Shown piece after piece: positions 35,992 through 49,079 of a stretch of DNA of 64,000 bases. A program made the translations under genes and the position numbers. The first letter of the stretch is position 1. Each line of letters begins with the position of its first letter. Location of the stretch: contig NW_019775387.1 of the NCBI RefSeq assembly GCF_001039355.2, positions 167,856 to 231,855 on the forward strand, given 5' to 3'. The stretch comes from Lingula anatina (taxonomy: Eukaryota; Brachiopoda; Lingulata; Lingulida; Lingulidae). The notes beneath the pieces were generated by a model, which was given only the letters and a program-made list of their open reading frames with translations, was not told where the DNA came from and made no database searches.

Positions 35992-38900
35992 TCAATCACT
36001 AGGTGACTCCTCTGTTCTTAAAGTAGCCTGGTCATCGTCTCCAGTAAATATTGGTCTGGAAAGGCCTGTTAATGTACTGCATGTATAAGAGGACTGCGTA
36101 GCACCGGTCATCTCGCCTATAAACTGGCTCCTCTTTAGATTTTGCAGAACGCCATCCTAACAAATTGAAATCAAAAAGCATCATTGAAATTTTTCTTCTT
36201 TTAATACATTTGCAAAATGTACAATGAATAATAATAATAATTACTATTATTATTATAAAAACAATATTTAAGACACATCTACCAAATTCAATGGTTTTAA
36301 AAACTTGCCTTCCACAAGATGAGTAAACCATCTCCTCCACAAGAGACAAATCCCTCCTCACCAAAGTCAACAAACAGCTAAAAAATATACAATAAAATAA
36401 CAGTGAAGTGTAAGCATTATCTGTAATGATATAAAAGACAATAAAACCTTTAAACAGGGACATACCATTAAAGAAAAGGCCATTTAATGGATTAATGGAT
36501 TATATTTATATTCTTCATCTTTGTTTTGTGGAAGCTAGAGGAGCAGAAGCATAATATTTTGAAATTTTGTTCAGGTTACCTCAATTTCACGTACCTGTAC
36601 AGCACCTGAATGTCCAAGACATTCACCTAATAGACATGGTTCTACAGTCTCAGACTTCTTCAACTTTCTAATTTTATCACTGCTGCAAAAGTGGGAATTC
36701 TCAAAGTTTATTTACCAAAATTGATCAGGCACAATAAAGATTTTGAATCACTTACTCATACACTTCAATTTCAAATGAAAAATGTGAAATCCAGTTTTTC
36801 TCACATCAGAGACCAACTAACTACATTTTCAGTAAACAATTTTGAAAATGATTTTAGATTTACTCAGCGTAACATCTATGGAATTTTTAAAAAGATATGT
36901 AATGTCATTACAGATGGAATCCTACAATTTTACCAAATCGATGAAAAATCTTGTCACCTCAGGCCAGTAAATGTCTCTAAAGGGTTCATAAAGTAGTCTT
37001 TGTCATTCTTTTCTGCAGGGGCTCTACCCCATAGTTTTATAGCACCATCCTCTGAACAAGTTGCAAGATACAGGCTGTAAAACAAAATTCATATATAATA
37101 AGCTATTACTGGTTTAAAATGCATGTTAAGAGTTCAATTTTCTGACATACTGGTATAGAAATCATTTTAAGTATTTAAATACTTTTAATTTTTATACCTA
37201 AAATTTATGACAGGTTATTAGCTACATATAATGTGATAGAATGCCACTGTTTTCATTTCCATAAAACTTTTCCTTACCCATGATAAAGAAAGTCCATGTG
37301 TTTGATCTTGGACATGTGAGCATCCTGCTTCTTGGCAATGATTCTTCCTTGGTCTTTTGTGATGTCAAAAACATAAATGCTATTTCCAACTGCAGCAAAT
37401 ATGCAACCCTAAAAATAACGGGACTTCAAATTAAAGAAAAATTATTAATTGTTCAAGTACATTTATTGCTCTACTGCTTCTACTAATTCAACATATGATG
37501 GTGTATATCTTATTATGCATGAATATGATAATAATTTTTGAAGCAGCTTGCCTTCTCTGGTGAGATCATATGTTGAATACTGAAGGGATAGTGGTTGTCT
37601 ATGCCTCTAAATTCTTTCTCTTCCTTAATCTGGTTGAACTGCCTTATGGCAGACAAAGTATGAGAAGACCATAGCACAATCAGGCCATCCAAAGAGCCGC
37701 TAGCAAATGATCCATCTAAAAAGTAAGTATAACTTTGACTTGAGATTCAACAACCTATTACTTCTGCTCAAAATATGGTGGAATTTTGTTGGTTCTAGGA
37801 TGTCTCATGCCCCAACTAGCCCCCTGTTGACAATAAATCTATAAAATCTTCAGCTAGCTTACTTAACAAAGCCTTGTAGGCTGCAGCCAACTAAGTGTGT
37901 TTAACAAAGACTCTAAAATCTTAGTTTTGACAGCAGTCTAAACTCATGCCTCTTTTAAAGATTTGTGAAAAAAAATTGGCTACATGGCAGCTCATGTCAT
38001 CTTTGAATCATGAATGATCTTTTTTTGGCACTGAAATGAGACAAAACAAACAATTTGGGCATTTAAACTTTGACACAATACAACTCAAAATCATGGTAAT
38101 AATAAAATGCCAGGGTGTCACCATGGGGCATCTTGTGGTCAAAAAGTGGAAAAAGATGTAGCAATGTCCTATTTTACTTTCAAATAAAATTTACATTAGC
38201 ATTCAATGAGATTATAACAGAATATCTTGAAGAAGGGTATCTACTTTTCTAAACCTGCTGGGTTTTAGTTGTTAACATAGAGTTTAGACAGCTCCTGGCG
38301 AGGCTATAGCTGCTAAAATTTTAGATGGATAAAAGTTTTAGATAAAAAATATGCGGCCTTTTATATTTGTGAAATGAAACTTAATAAACCAAATCTCAGT
38401 AAGTTCAAACTTTAGATTTTTAGTGATATTGGGGCCTGATCAACATTTTTGAGTAGTATATTCATTTCCATCTTATATTTTTTGAATGTCAGTCACAGTT
38501 CATAGTTAAAACATTGTGAGATAAGACAACAGTTTCCTAACAGTATCATTCTGACATGAAGAAAACTTACCAGGTACATTTATAAGGCTTCCAATGGCCT
38601 CCCTGTGCTGGCGAAAAAGGTGTTTGAAAAACTTGATCTCACAACTATCTCCGCAGTATTCAACAGTATAAACATCTGCAAATACAAAAATACTCTTGAC
38701 AACAACATAACTACATTATGCTGCAGTGGAGTAGAAAATGCATGGAAATCACTTAAAATTCAAATGCAACTATCCTATTCATGTTTAACTCGACACCTTC
38801 ATTAGAGGTTATAAGGGTAAACCACAGACAAACACTGTTAACAATCTGAAATCCTCTGTTTTAACAAATTCCATTACTTCCAGCTATACAAAAAGAGTGC

Positions 38901-41030
38901 ATTATAATTGTATAAAATTTTTATCATTTACTGACATAATGATTCTTCACAGGCTGCAACAAATCTGTTCTCCTTGATTGGCAGCAAAAACTGAATATCG
39001 GCTGAAAAGAACATAAAACACTTCAAATAAATATCCCCAGTTTCATAAAAATCTATAAGCAACAGTTTTATACTTTGCCAGCATGCTCATGACCACAATA
39101 ACAAATTTCACTATTCTAAAGTATGTTATGTATTATTTTTAGACTCTAGACTGTTTCCATTTCATACAAGGATGAGAAAAATTCCCAAAAGAAAATTCAA
39201 TACAAGTCCCATCGACAGTAAGTGTTACCTTTCCCTGGGTTTTCCACTTGATGTAATTGTTTTCCCTTCCTGCTCCACGCACACAATTTCTCCCCTCCTG
39301 ATATAAAGATATCAAATGCTGGTAGGGAGGCCAAGCACTGAAAACATGACAAATCAAGATGCCACATTTTTCAAAATACTTAAACAGCTCACGTTTCTTT
39401 TTTTTTCTTTTAAAATAATTGTGAAGAAAAAAATCCTGAACTTATGAAAAACAATATTCAAGAAAATAGTTACTACAAGATGAATATTTTCTGAAAAGTG
39501 AGCTTATTCATTCTGATGACAAGAAAACTCTGTGCTTACTTTGACTGAACTGTTGTGTTCTGTAATATCTTCAAGACACTGCCCTGTTTCTATGTTCCAT
39601 ACCTACATGTATCAATTTGCAAGTATTAAATCTTGAACAGAGTGAAGTTCTATGATTTTTTTCATCCTACAAAATATATCAATTAATGATATGTGCATGT
39701 ACCTTTTTAAAAAATTTATAAAATACAGTCTGAATCTTAGTTTAACAGAGTAGTACACATACCTCAGTTTAAGATAATTAAAGAACATGGAATCCATAAT
39801 TATATCAAAATATCACATCCCTGCATGGGTTACTCTAGTACCATTGTAACACACACACAAACTCAAATATGAAAAACATATGCAAACTATAACAGATTAC
39901 CTTGATGTGTTTATCAGATGCTCCAGTAATCAATAGTATATCATCATAACTTCCTGGCTCTGGTTTAAGTAGCAGTATACAATTGATGGGGAGTTTGTGT
40001 CCAGAGAAAACATTCAATTTACGACCATCCTAAACATCAGCACAAGAAAATTGAAAGTTGCTTTGTGTAACAAGTTTGCAGATAAAATTAAAGGTTAAAG
40101 GAAAATTATGTATCTCCTTCTGATGTTTCTTTTTATGGTCTTTGGAATGCTATATTTTAAATGCTAAAAACAATAAACAAAATATCTTTCAGGTCAAACA
40201 AAATAATAAGATCTAGTGATTTGAAATAAAATAACAAATTAATGTGATACTGGTATTTTGTCAGCAAATATCTTAAAAGATATAAAATAGGTCTGTGTAA
40301 AACAGATACTTTCTTGTACTATGTATGTCTTTACCTCTATATCCCATAAAGCTGCTGTGCAGTCATCTCCAGCAGAGATACACCTGAAATGGAAATTTAT
40401 AACACTTTCAAATTTGGAAAATATTGTCATCATCTCAACTCTCAGTAAGTCTCAAATTATTTGCAGGAAAACAATCAGTTGACAGGTAGCTTAAACTCAA
40501 AGTAAGATAGATGGACCCAAGTTACCTGTGGTCATCTACCTTGACCAGAGCTCTGACAATGTCTGTGTGGTGCTGTAATATCAGAACCTCTCTGTACAGG
40601 TTACATGGCTGGGCATCCTCAACCATGTCCACATTCTTCTGAAAATATATACAAAAAACTTCAGTACAGGTATAAGGATTTAGTCAAACTTCTACACAGC
40701 ATGTTGGTTGTGGACATTCTGTCATAAATACATAATAAGTCCTTATCATGATAATAATATCCAAAAGAACCAAGAACGTAGTCTCCTGTTCAAACTTCTA
40801 ACTAGAATAAGAAGTCTGATGATTGGATATATTATGTAGAAACAAAATCTTTGTTTCTGACAACAGTCTCCAATGTCACCTATCAGTTTTCTTTCTTCAT
40901 ACTTAAACCCAGTGATATAATTATAATGGATTCAGTGAACTGCTACTCTAACTGCCACATATAGTGTAGATAGGAAATTTACCACCAAACTATTCAGCAG
41001 CTGCATATCTGATATTTCAAGCATGGCCAT
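35992..41030 (-). CDS. WDR41: WD repeat-containing protein 41, 14 exons, 470 aa
   Basis: Exons in transcript order: 40983-41030, 40526-40638, 40335-40383, 39901-40029, 39540-39602, 39229-39337, 38936-39001, 38571-38675, 37552-37715, 37278-37408, 36958-37074, 36595-36679, 36309-36377, 35992-36156. Phases close at 471 codons, near the human length. Human-like blocks include ILQHHTDIVRALVKVDD, SAGDDCTAALWDIE, ISGGEKLCAWSRK, IFAAVGNSIYVFDI, CSEDGAIKLWG and LLILWKDG, which form WD40 blades of one beta-propeller. WDR41 is known to hold the C9orf72-SMCR8 complex at lysosomes and influence autophagy. The first exon (MAMLEISDMQLLNSLV) fits by phase and length only. The introns after 37552 and 36309 start with GC (AAG/GCAAG). 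The gene lies head-to-head with POLI. Confidence 0.93.
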
Positions 41031-43862
41031 TGTCAACAGCTGTCATTTCCTTCAATGCTGCTAGTCAGTCTCACCTCACTGTAAAGCACAGTGGGTAATA
41101 GCTCAACACAAAATTAGACCTAGTTTCTTACACTACTAACATCTAGCCAAATGCTGTGTTAAATAGGCTAACTGACATTTTGAGTGAATAATTTACCTAT
41201 CACATATCTTGCTTTATTCCCAATAACCGAATTACACATTAAATTAACAATTATCACATTTTATCAATTATCAAGAGCAGTCTCCACACACTGACCTCAT
41301 TGTCAATACATGTAACTAAGTTTTAATCTAAATAACAAGGGTCACAACCCTTGGAAGCCGTTTTCATAATACTGGTATCTATCATATACATATATGAATA
41401 TCTATATGGGCCACTGCAGAGATGAGGGTTAACACGTTGATAACACAGATAACTGAACACCACCTTTTATCAAAATAGGTTTAGCTGTGGATAAACCACT
41501 GGCTAAGGCTAAGAATGCTGAAAATTAATAAAAATGTGTGTGTCTACACACCTAACACCCAAACCCAATATAGAGGTGCAACTGATGTCACAGGCATGCT
41601 CTTAAAATATTTAGTGCACAAATTTCAAACTATGTCTGATTATTTAAGGGTCCCACGTGAAGAAGTTCATATCAAAGTTTCATTCCCCAGGAACCATGAT
41701 TAATAAAAAATAATTCAACTTCTATCCCCAAAAAGGAACATATGTTACTGTCACAAATACAAAACGTTCAACTCTGAAAATTTACTCACTTTGAAAATTC
41801 AATCATTACTGGATTTTGTTCTTTGATCTATCTCCTACAAGTATAACCTTGTAAAAAATTATAATAATCTTTTGTATGGAGCAATTAATTGTCTGAGAGC
41901 TACTTTACTTTGCTTGTCACCGAATATTAAAAAAACAGGGAAAATACACCCTACCAACAGCAAAATAAGCATAAAATAAATTATTTTTCCCATCGTGCTC
42001 CAAATATTATATAAGAAATGTCAAACTATCATGGAATCACAATATATTTTTCGGTCAGCAAAAGCACACCAAGTGCTTAAACATAATGAAACATTGTAAC
42101 AATTTTTCTAGGGAACATAAGTTACCTAGTATTAGCCATGACACAAAGCCCCTTGATAGTTTTTTATTTATAAAAATGTCCTGACGTCATGTCTAATTTA
42201 CCATGACTGAACCACTACAAAATATATCGGAATGTATGTTTTTGGAACATATGTTACTATTTAGGGCTCTTTCCGTAATGTAAAAGACATGGTAAAAATT
42301 AAAATTTAAATTGAGACAATTGTGGATTTTTGTTCTATACAAGTTTTAAAAAATTGAATAAAACTTTGAATTCATTCAATTTTATTTTTTGACACTTCAA
42401 CATATGAAATGCACCTTTGGGTTTGGGTGCTAAATGTATACTGATCCTAGACAAAGTCTACATTGAAAGTCTTTAAAGCCCTCACATACAAGACATACTA
42501 GTTAAAGTTTATGTTCACAATAATATTAATTTATTGGAGGAATATTTTTAAAGGTTACAATCCATCTACCGAGCCTAACTTCAATCTTGGCAACATTGTT
42601 ATATTGAAAGCTATGAAAAAGTCCCACGCACAGAGCCCATGCAAAGTTATATTTTAATTGTGATGGATTATATTGTGTATCTATTCATCTCATTCCCAAT
42701 ACAGTTTTTACTAATGGTCTGTCCTCATTTTGATTCCATTGGTCTCTGTAACTTACTTTGATGTATGCAAATGTATATTGAATTCAATTTTAAAAAAATG
42801 TTTATAGGGTAATATTGTGATTTACAGGAAATTATATGTATTATTATCATTAATCAATTTAATACAGTGATCACGTACATTATTGTCATTGTACAAGTCT
42901 TTGAGAGCACTGCATAGAAACTCACTATTCTAGCTCTATTCTTATCATGCTTTTGCCATTTTCACTAGTTACTAAAGCGGCTAGCAGAGATTTTGACAGC
43001 TTAGAGGTACATATATAATCTGTTCATCGATACTTTACATTGTATGATGAATGTTCCCATTGCCTCTGTCGCTTGGCTCACTTATAGCCTTAGATGCTTG
43101 GTAAGAACTAGCACGAAAATTCATGCCACATAAAATATTGACGATTCTGATATGTACTGTCTGTGCTAGGTAAGAACATGCTTCTTGAGCACAAAGTTTG
43201 ACACGTAAGCACTTTCTTTACCATGTCAGAAACCGTGCTTAGGGGTGTGTGATAATGCGTGCGTAGCTAGCAGCCCTAGAAGCTTTTAAAGTCTTTAAAC
43301 AAAACAGCCATTTTCACATAGAATGGTGTAATTAAATAACATAAAATTATATTTGATGTCTTAATGCGTCAATTTCTGTAAAAACCTTGCAGTATATTCT
43401 GTAGTAATGAGAAATATTCTGAATATTATTCCTTGATACTTAGTAAACAAACTAACTTGCAAACCTCTTAACCCGGAAGTGCGCACTGCTTCAATTTGAA
43501 AAACAGCGCACCTCGTAAAGCTCTCTTGAGAAACGAGACTTTGACAAATTATGTCAACAAAAATAACCACACGTGCGGTGGCCTTGCATGTTGGCAGGAA
43601 AGCTACCATGTACTTGGTAGGGTATTTACTTCACGTTTGATATCCAGAAGCTAATAGCAACACAATGTATGAATGACTTTGCCCTTTGTCTAGTATTAAT
43701 CCTGGCATTTTGGTTCGCAAGTGGGGGAATAGACTAGACGGGGAAGTATTTGTGTTTACACAGGATGTTGTCTTTTTTTCAGGGCTCGGGATTTTAGATT
43801 GAAGTTATATATCTACAGCTATCAACCTGAGTTTATGCCATCTTTCAATGCAGAGCTGAAAA
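41031..43862. promoter_or_regulatory. Shared intergenic region between WDR41 and POLI
   Basis: The two start codons are 2.8 kb apart and transcription diverges. The right part (about 43440-43760) is richer in CpG and contains cggaagtgcgc, an ETS-like site, so the main promoter probably lies there and a WDR41 5' UTR exon may too. No repeat family or coding exon was recognised in 41.0-43.4 kb. Confidence 0.4.
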
Positions 43863-46800
43863 ATGTCTGATGACGAATCTGAGGACTGGAGCCTCCCAGT
43901 AGAAGGAGAGGCTGGAGGAGGAAACGCTGCATTCTCTTGCAGCAGTAGCAAGCCCAGTTCTTCTGGTAAATATATGTGTACATGTGGTATTAACTACTGT
44001 ATATGGATATAATAGTCACTTTTTACTTAAATGAAGAAAGTCTGATTCAATTATTTAGTAACATCTCTTACAATGGTCTAACATTTTTAAAGAATTTAAT
44101 TTTTAATGGGTTTATTTCTTTTTGCTGAACAAATACTAATTGAAATTATTATAATAATATGCCATTGTGTGTAGTTAAATTGTTTGCAGGGCCATCAGAG
44201 GTTTTGTTCTGAGGAAAAGTTAAACTTCTGTTACCTTTCCACATTGTTGTTTGCTTGTTCATGATATGTAGTCACTGTTGTTGACAACTATCACTGGCGT
44301 TATGTACTATGCTGTTTTGGGGAAGGCTTCTATTTTTACATTATTTAATGTTATTAATATTATAAGTGCTGTGTTTATCTCTTTAGGATCCCTTAGTATT
44401 TGCCCAGATAATCATGCAAGGACTATCATTCACATCGACATTGACTGTTTTTATGCACAGGTTGAAATGTTAAGGAATCCAGAGCTAAGAACAAAACCTT
44501 TGGGTATGTATGCAGAAAATGAAGTTTCACTAGACAATTACATTAAAATTGTAATGTCGAATGAGGTACCAGAAGGTGTATGTTTTTCAACAACAATTAA
44601 CGGAGAGAAAAGTATCATGAATAGAACTATCTGTTAAAAAGCTCGCTCATATTTAAATACTTCTATTTTATAGGCATTCAACAGAAGAACATAGTGGTTA
44701 CGTGTAACTATGTAGCACGTGAACGTGGTATATCCAAACTGAGTTATATTAAAGATGCTGAGAAGAAGTGTCCAGATATTGTTCTTGTCAACGGGGAGGA
44801 TCTGACACACTACAGAGAAATGTCATATAAAATAACAAGTATGTTTAAAAAAATAACAAAAAAAAAAATAATAATAAATAAAAAAATAAATAAATAACAA
44901 GTATGTTTAAAAAATGGTATGAATTTGTATTAAGCACAATCCAAGAATCTAAGGTATATTAAAGTTGCATTAGTACATATGAAAAGCCTATAAGGCTTAC
45001 TTGCCCCCTTTATAAACATACTAATACCATGTCTGGTGAACCCTCCGTCCAAAACTTTGCAGATAAAAAGTCTTCCAAATTGTTTTATTAACTAGACTGA
45101 CTTGTAGAGAGTCTTACTTTGCCCTTGTGAATTCATAGTTAGATTTTTTAAAGGTACATACGAACCGAGCATCGGTGGATAGTGGATTCCCAGTAACACA
45201 TGTAAACCACTTCTACTAGATTCTTATAAGGCTCAAATAAATTCGACATGCCAAGGGATAAACTGAATAGATCACTCGATCAGCCATAAAAGAGCTTTAG
45301 ACTGCTCCTTTCTTTAAATTTATGGTTGTAAATTTAACCTACTTCCGTGACCTACTTTCCTGCCCCATTGACATACAGCTTAGAATGCCAGCAGAAAAAT
45401 CTGTTCAAACATCATTTTTGGGTAAAATTAAACAATGGTAATTCTCTTAGTTATACTCCTTGAAACTATATGCTGGCATTTGGTTGGTTTTTGTGACAAA
45501 AAATTGACTTTGTATGCATCTTTAAAGTAAACTAGATTTTGTTGATAACAAGTTATTCATATGCAAGACAGCAGATGCTAGTTAAATATAGTGCTGTCAG
45601 CTTTGAGAGATTTAGTACACAGTCATTTATGAAGTGTAGTATTCTGCTATTTATTTTTTGTTAGATTTTCTGTTGAAGTACACGCCTAAAGTGGAACGAC
45701 TTGGTTTTGATGAGAACTTCTTGGATGTCAGTGATATGGTGAGAACGAGATTAAATGACCCAAGTACCAAAGAAGAAGTAAAAGGTCACATTTATGGCCA
45801 AGGGCAAAAAGATGATGCTGGTAAGATTAATTTGGAGTCATTTCATAATATTTTCTTGTTAAGCGTTTCTCCTTTCTCTTGTACTTTTTGCAAACAAACA
45901 CTATATGCACTTATATTATAAACTGTCTATGCACTAATAATTTTTGTCGCTTAATCCTTCTGGACCATTAGAATGAAGAAGTTGAAACTTTGGGGATTAA
46001 TAGACCTATCATCAGAGATGTCCGTGAGCTCTTCAGGGTATAATGCACCTTGAGATATAGTTTCTGATACTTCTAAATATCCAAATATGAAAGCAGATTT
46101 ATTTTTAAATAAATTTCCCATGTACAGGCATAGATATGAAGGACCCTTGACAATGCAGGAGTATGTGATGGCTACCCCCTGACACTATCTGGTTTTCTTT
46201 GTAGATAGCTGTACATGTGGTTGCCACGCTCGCCTGACAGTTGGTACCCAGATTGCAGCAGATATCCGCAGTGCTTTGCAAGAAGAGCTTGGCATCTCAT
46301 GTTGTGCTGGAATAGCTTGGAATAAACTACTGTCCAAACTTGTGGCTGGTACTCATAAGCCTAACCAGCAAACTGTGCTTTTTCCTGAGCACACATTTGA
46401 GTTAATGCTCAGTCTTGAGGCTGTCAGAGCAATCCCAGGTATAACTTTATCTTGTAATAATTGTGCAATTTGAAAAATTAATACAGATCTGTTTCAGTAG
46501 CAATTTCTTTATGGATCCACAAAAATGTGTTGTGAAACATACACTGACCTTCCTATGTAATAACATTGTTTTTACTTTTTTCATAAGAAATTTTGTAAGC
46601 TTTTAAAAGAAAATACATTGTTAGCATAAATGCACATAGATGGTAAATAACCAAAACCAACAAAGTTACAGTAAAAATAACATGTTTTCTCAAGGTATTG
46701 GTCACTCTACTGCAAAGAGACTTGCTTCTCTGGGAATCCAAACTATATCACAGCTTCAAGAAGTAGACCAGTCTGTGTTGACAGGGGAATTTGGAAACAG

Positions 46801-47671
46801 CATGGCTCAAACGATGAAACTTTTGTCTTGTGGAAGTGACCAGTCCCCTGTTGTTACAACAGGACAGGCTCAAGTATGATATTTGCTTTGTAGAATACAT
46901 CCTCTGTAAATCACAATTTAGGTACTTGAATATCATTTACATACTGATTATGATTTCATTCAAAATGCAATCAACTGATGTTATTTGAAATTCCCCCTTT
47001 AAAGACGTTTATTTTGTTAATAGTTTAAAAGCACAGTCATTCCATTTTAGTCGATCAGCGATGAAGATTCCTTCAGAAAATGCCAGGATGTAGAGGATGT
47101 AAAGAATAGAATTGGTGGACTCTTAGACAACTTATTAAAAAGGTATGTATTATATTTAATATGTTTTATACGAATTCAATTGATAATTTGAGACAAGTCA
47201 TTTGTTGTGGCAAGGAAAGCAATAAATAAAATTATGGGTTTGATTTTGCCGTTTTCTGAATAAAGTTTGGGTTATGCGAATGATATGCTAAGAAAGTTAA
47301 ATTAATGAATATGTTTAATGAATTTACCCCAATTTTTTAGTATTAGTTTGCTATTACCTAGAAATTTGGTATAATTGTTTGTCTGTAGACAGAGAGGTGT
47401 CCACATATACAACAAGATATTTATGCATTAGTTCCAACTCTCTTGAGAAAATGGGAAGAAAGAAGACAATATAATTGTCTTGTGTTCTGGTCCTTTTAAA
47501 GTCACTAAATAATCACAATTTTACTGACAACTTTGCTCTCTTACAGACTAGAGGAAGATGGAAGACTACCTGGAATAATACGATTAACCCTCAGAAAATT
47601 AGATAAAGAAGGGCAGTGGTCTAAGAGAGAAAGTAGACAATGCAGAGTTCCTAGTCATGTTTTCGCATTAG
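43863..47671 (+). CDS. POLI: DNA polymerase iota, N-terminal 390 residues (3' exons missing)
   Basis: Exons 43863-43965, 44387-44503, 44674-44838, 45665-45820, 46205-46438, 46695-46873, 47051-47142 and 47547-47671, all GT-AG and in phase. The product is a Y-family translesion polymerase that copies across damaged bases in the nucleus. Motifs match human POLI: HIDIDCFYAQVEM (catalytic Asp52), VTCNYVARERG, VNGEDLTHYREMSYK, ERLGFDENFLD (Asp144-Glu145), GTQIAADIR, CAGIAWNKLLSKLV, KPNQQTVL, GIGHSTAKRLASLGI (helix-hairpin-helix thumb), EDSFRKC and RESRQCRVPSHV. Exon 8 ends in phase 1 with a donor at 47672. I find no later exon, although human POLI continues for over 300 residues (rest of the little-finger domain, PIP box, two ubiquitin-binding motifs). 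The repeat complex starts about 125 bp later. The catalytic core is undamaged. Confidence 0.96.
45150..45530. mobile_element. MITE with TTTAAAGGTACATAC inverted ends (copy 1, POLI intron)
   Basis: It begins ttaaaggtacatacgaaccg and ends gactttgtatgcatctttaa, which reversed gives ttaaagatgcatacaaagtc; these are imperfect terminal inverted repeats of about 15 bp. It matches 58990-59234 and 59474-59858 at high identity over its length. No ORF. It lies in the intron between POLI exons 3 and 4. Confidence 0.75.
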
Positions 47672-47796
47672 GTAATAACAAAACTATTGCTTGGTATTGT
47701 GTGCTCAGTAATAACAAGACTATCCAGATGAAGATGAAATGAGTATTAAGAAGCGAAATTGTTTAATTATTTCCCTGCATGGAAAAAAGTTTTCTT

Positions 47797-48362
47797 GTAA
47801 TAGTCTAGTGGGATTTCCACAAAAGATGAATGGTAGGGGCATTTTGGGGTAAAAGTTGGGAACCAGGCTTATTGGCATAATTTTGGGATGCTGAATCCGA
47901 TTAACCCGGTTCCCAAGCAAAATTTTGCATTTTTAACGGTCTAATTTGCAAAAAAACAAAATGGCTGCCAGATTTCCTATTTTCTGCAATATCTCTGGAA
48001 CTAGACAGGCAAATATGACAAATGAAGTGTCTTTACCTATATTTTCAGGGTCGAGGAACATTATTAAGATGTTTCTGTTAAAATTAGATTTACGCAATTT
48101 TCCTTAATATGCAAATTAGGATCGCCATTACTGAAAAACTGTTATACTTCTGTATCTCTGCAACTAGGCAATCCAACATGACAAGTGAAGTGTCTATACC
48201 TATGTTCTCAGGGTCAGGGAATGTTATAAATCAGATGTCTTGTCTGATGGGTAGCAATGACTTTGTGAATCGTGTCCGAGTAGCACCTTTTATTGTTTCT
48301 TCCCCGTATCTGTCAAACACAAATCAATCTGCTGATAGTTAGAACCTGCTTTCAGAAATGCT
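47797..48362. repeat. Left arm of a long inverted repeat
   Basis: About 565 bp beginning tagtctagtgggattt matches 51079-51647 in reverse orientation. Shared blocks include ggggcattttggggtaaaag, aacggtctaatttgcaaaaa, aggatcgccattactgaaaa and gtcttgtctgatgggtagca. The arm carries an internal motif, (g)aactag.caggcaa.atgaca followed by aatgaagtgtc, repeated at about 47997 and 48161 and again just past the arm at about 48372. It starts about 125 bp after the last POLI exon. Confidence 0.85.
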
Positions 48363-48597
48363 GTTACATTAACTAGGCAAGCAAACATGACATATGAAGT
48401 GCCCACACCTATGTTTTCAGCGTTAGGGATAGTGGTTAAGACATTTTCACTATAATCAAATCAGCAATGAGTGCTACACTGTCATACTGTAGCAATTATT
48501 CGAATCTGAATTGAATTTTGCAATTAAATACTGCGCTGCCATTGGGATGTAAACATATTGGATCACACAACTCCCCCTTTTACCTAGATTTAAAAAT

Positions 48598-48810
48598 GAT
48601 TCCCTTATTAATGCAGTGGAGGGATTTGCTGAATCAAGTAATTCATGTGATGCAATGTTCGGACTTGACATTTAAATGGATTTTTTTCAAACATATTTTC
48701 AAAAAAAGATTCCCTTATTAATGCAATGGAGGGATTTGCTGAATCAAGTAATTCATGTGATGCAATGTACGGACTTGACATTTAAATGGATTTTTTTCAA
48801 ACATATTTTC
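48598..48810. repeat. 110-bp tandem duplication
   Basis: Positions 48598-48700 and 48708-48810 are nearly identical (two visible differences), with a 110-bp period and a short A-run between them. They lie inside the inverted-repeat structure. Confidence 0.9.
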
Positions 48811-49079
48811 TTTGATTTTTTCCCATATATTAGTAATGGATGAAAAAACACTTGTTATCATGTTCGATATGGCTTTAATAAATCAACCCGTGTGAATACA
48901 TCATCAAAAATTTAATTTAAATACGTATTCAAATCAGCGTTTTAAACAGCACATGGATAATTTTATAGCTGATGACAACAAGGTATTAAATACTTATGAA
49001 TTCGATATTATCAAGAATATCAGTTGGTAAGGATTTTCTCTTACACAACAGAATCATCCAGACAAATGTGAAAAAATGG

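Noticed and set aside
47997-48440. CRISPR-like or clustered repeat array
   Set aside because: Repeats are long, degenerate and unevenly spaced in a eukaryotic intergenic region; they fit a satellite-derived transposon arm.
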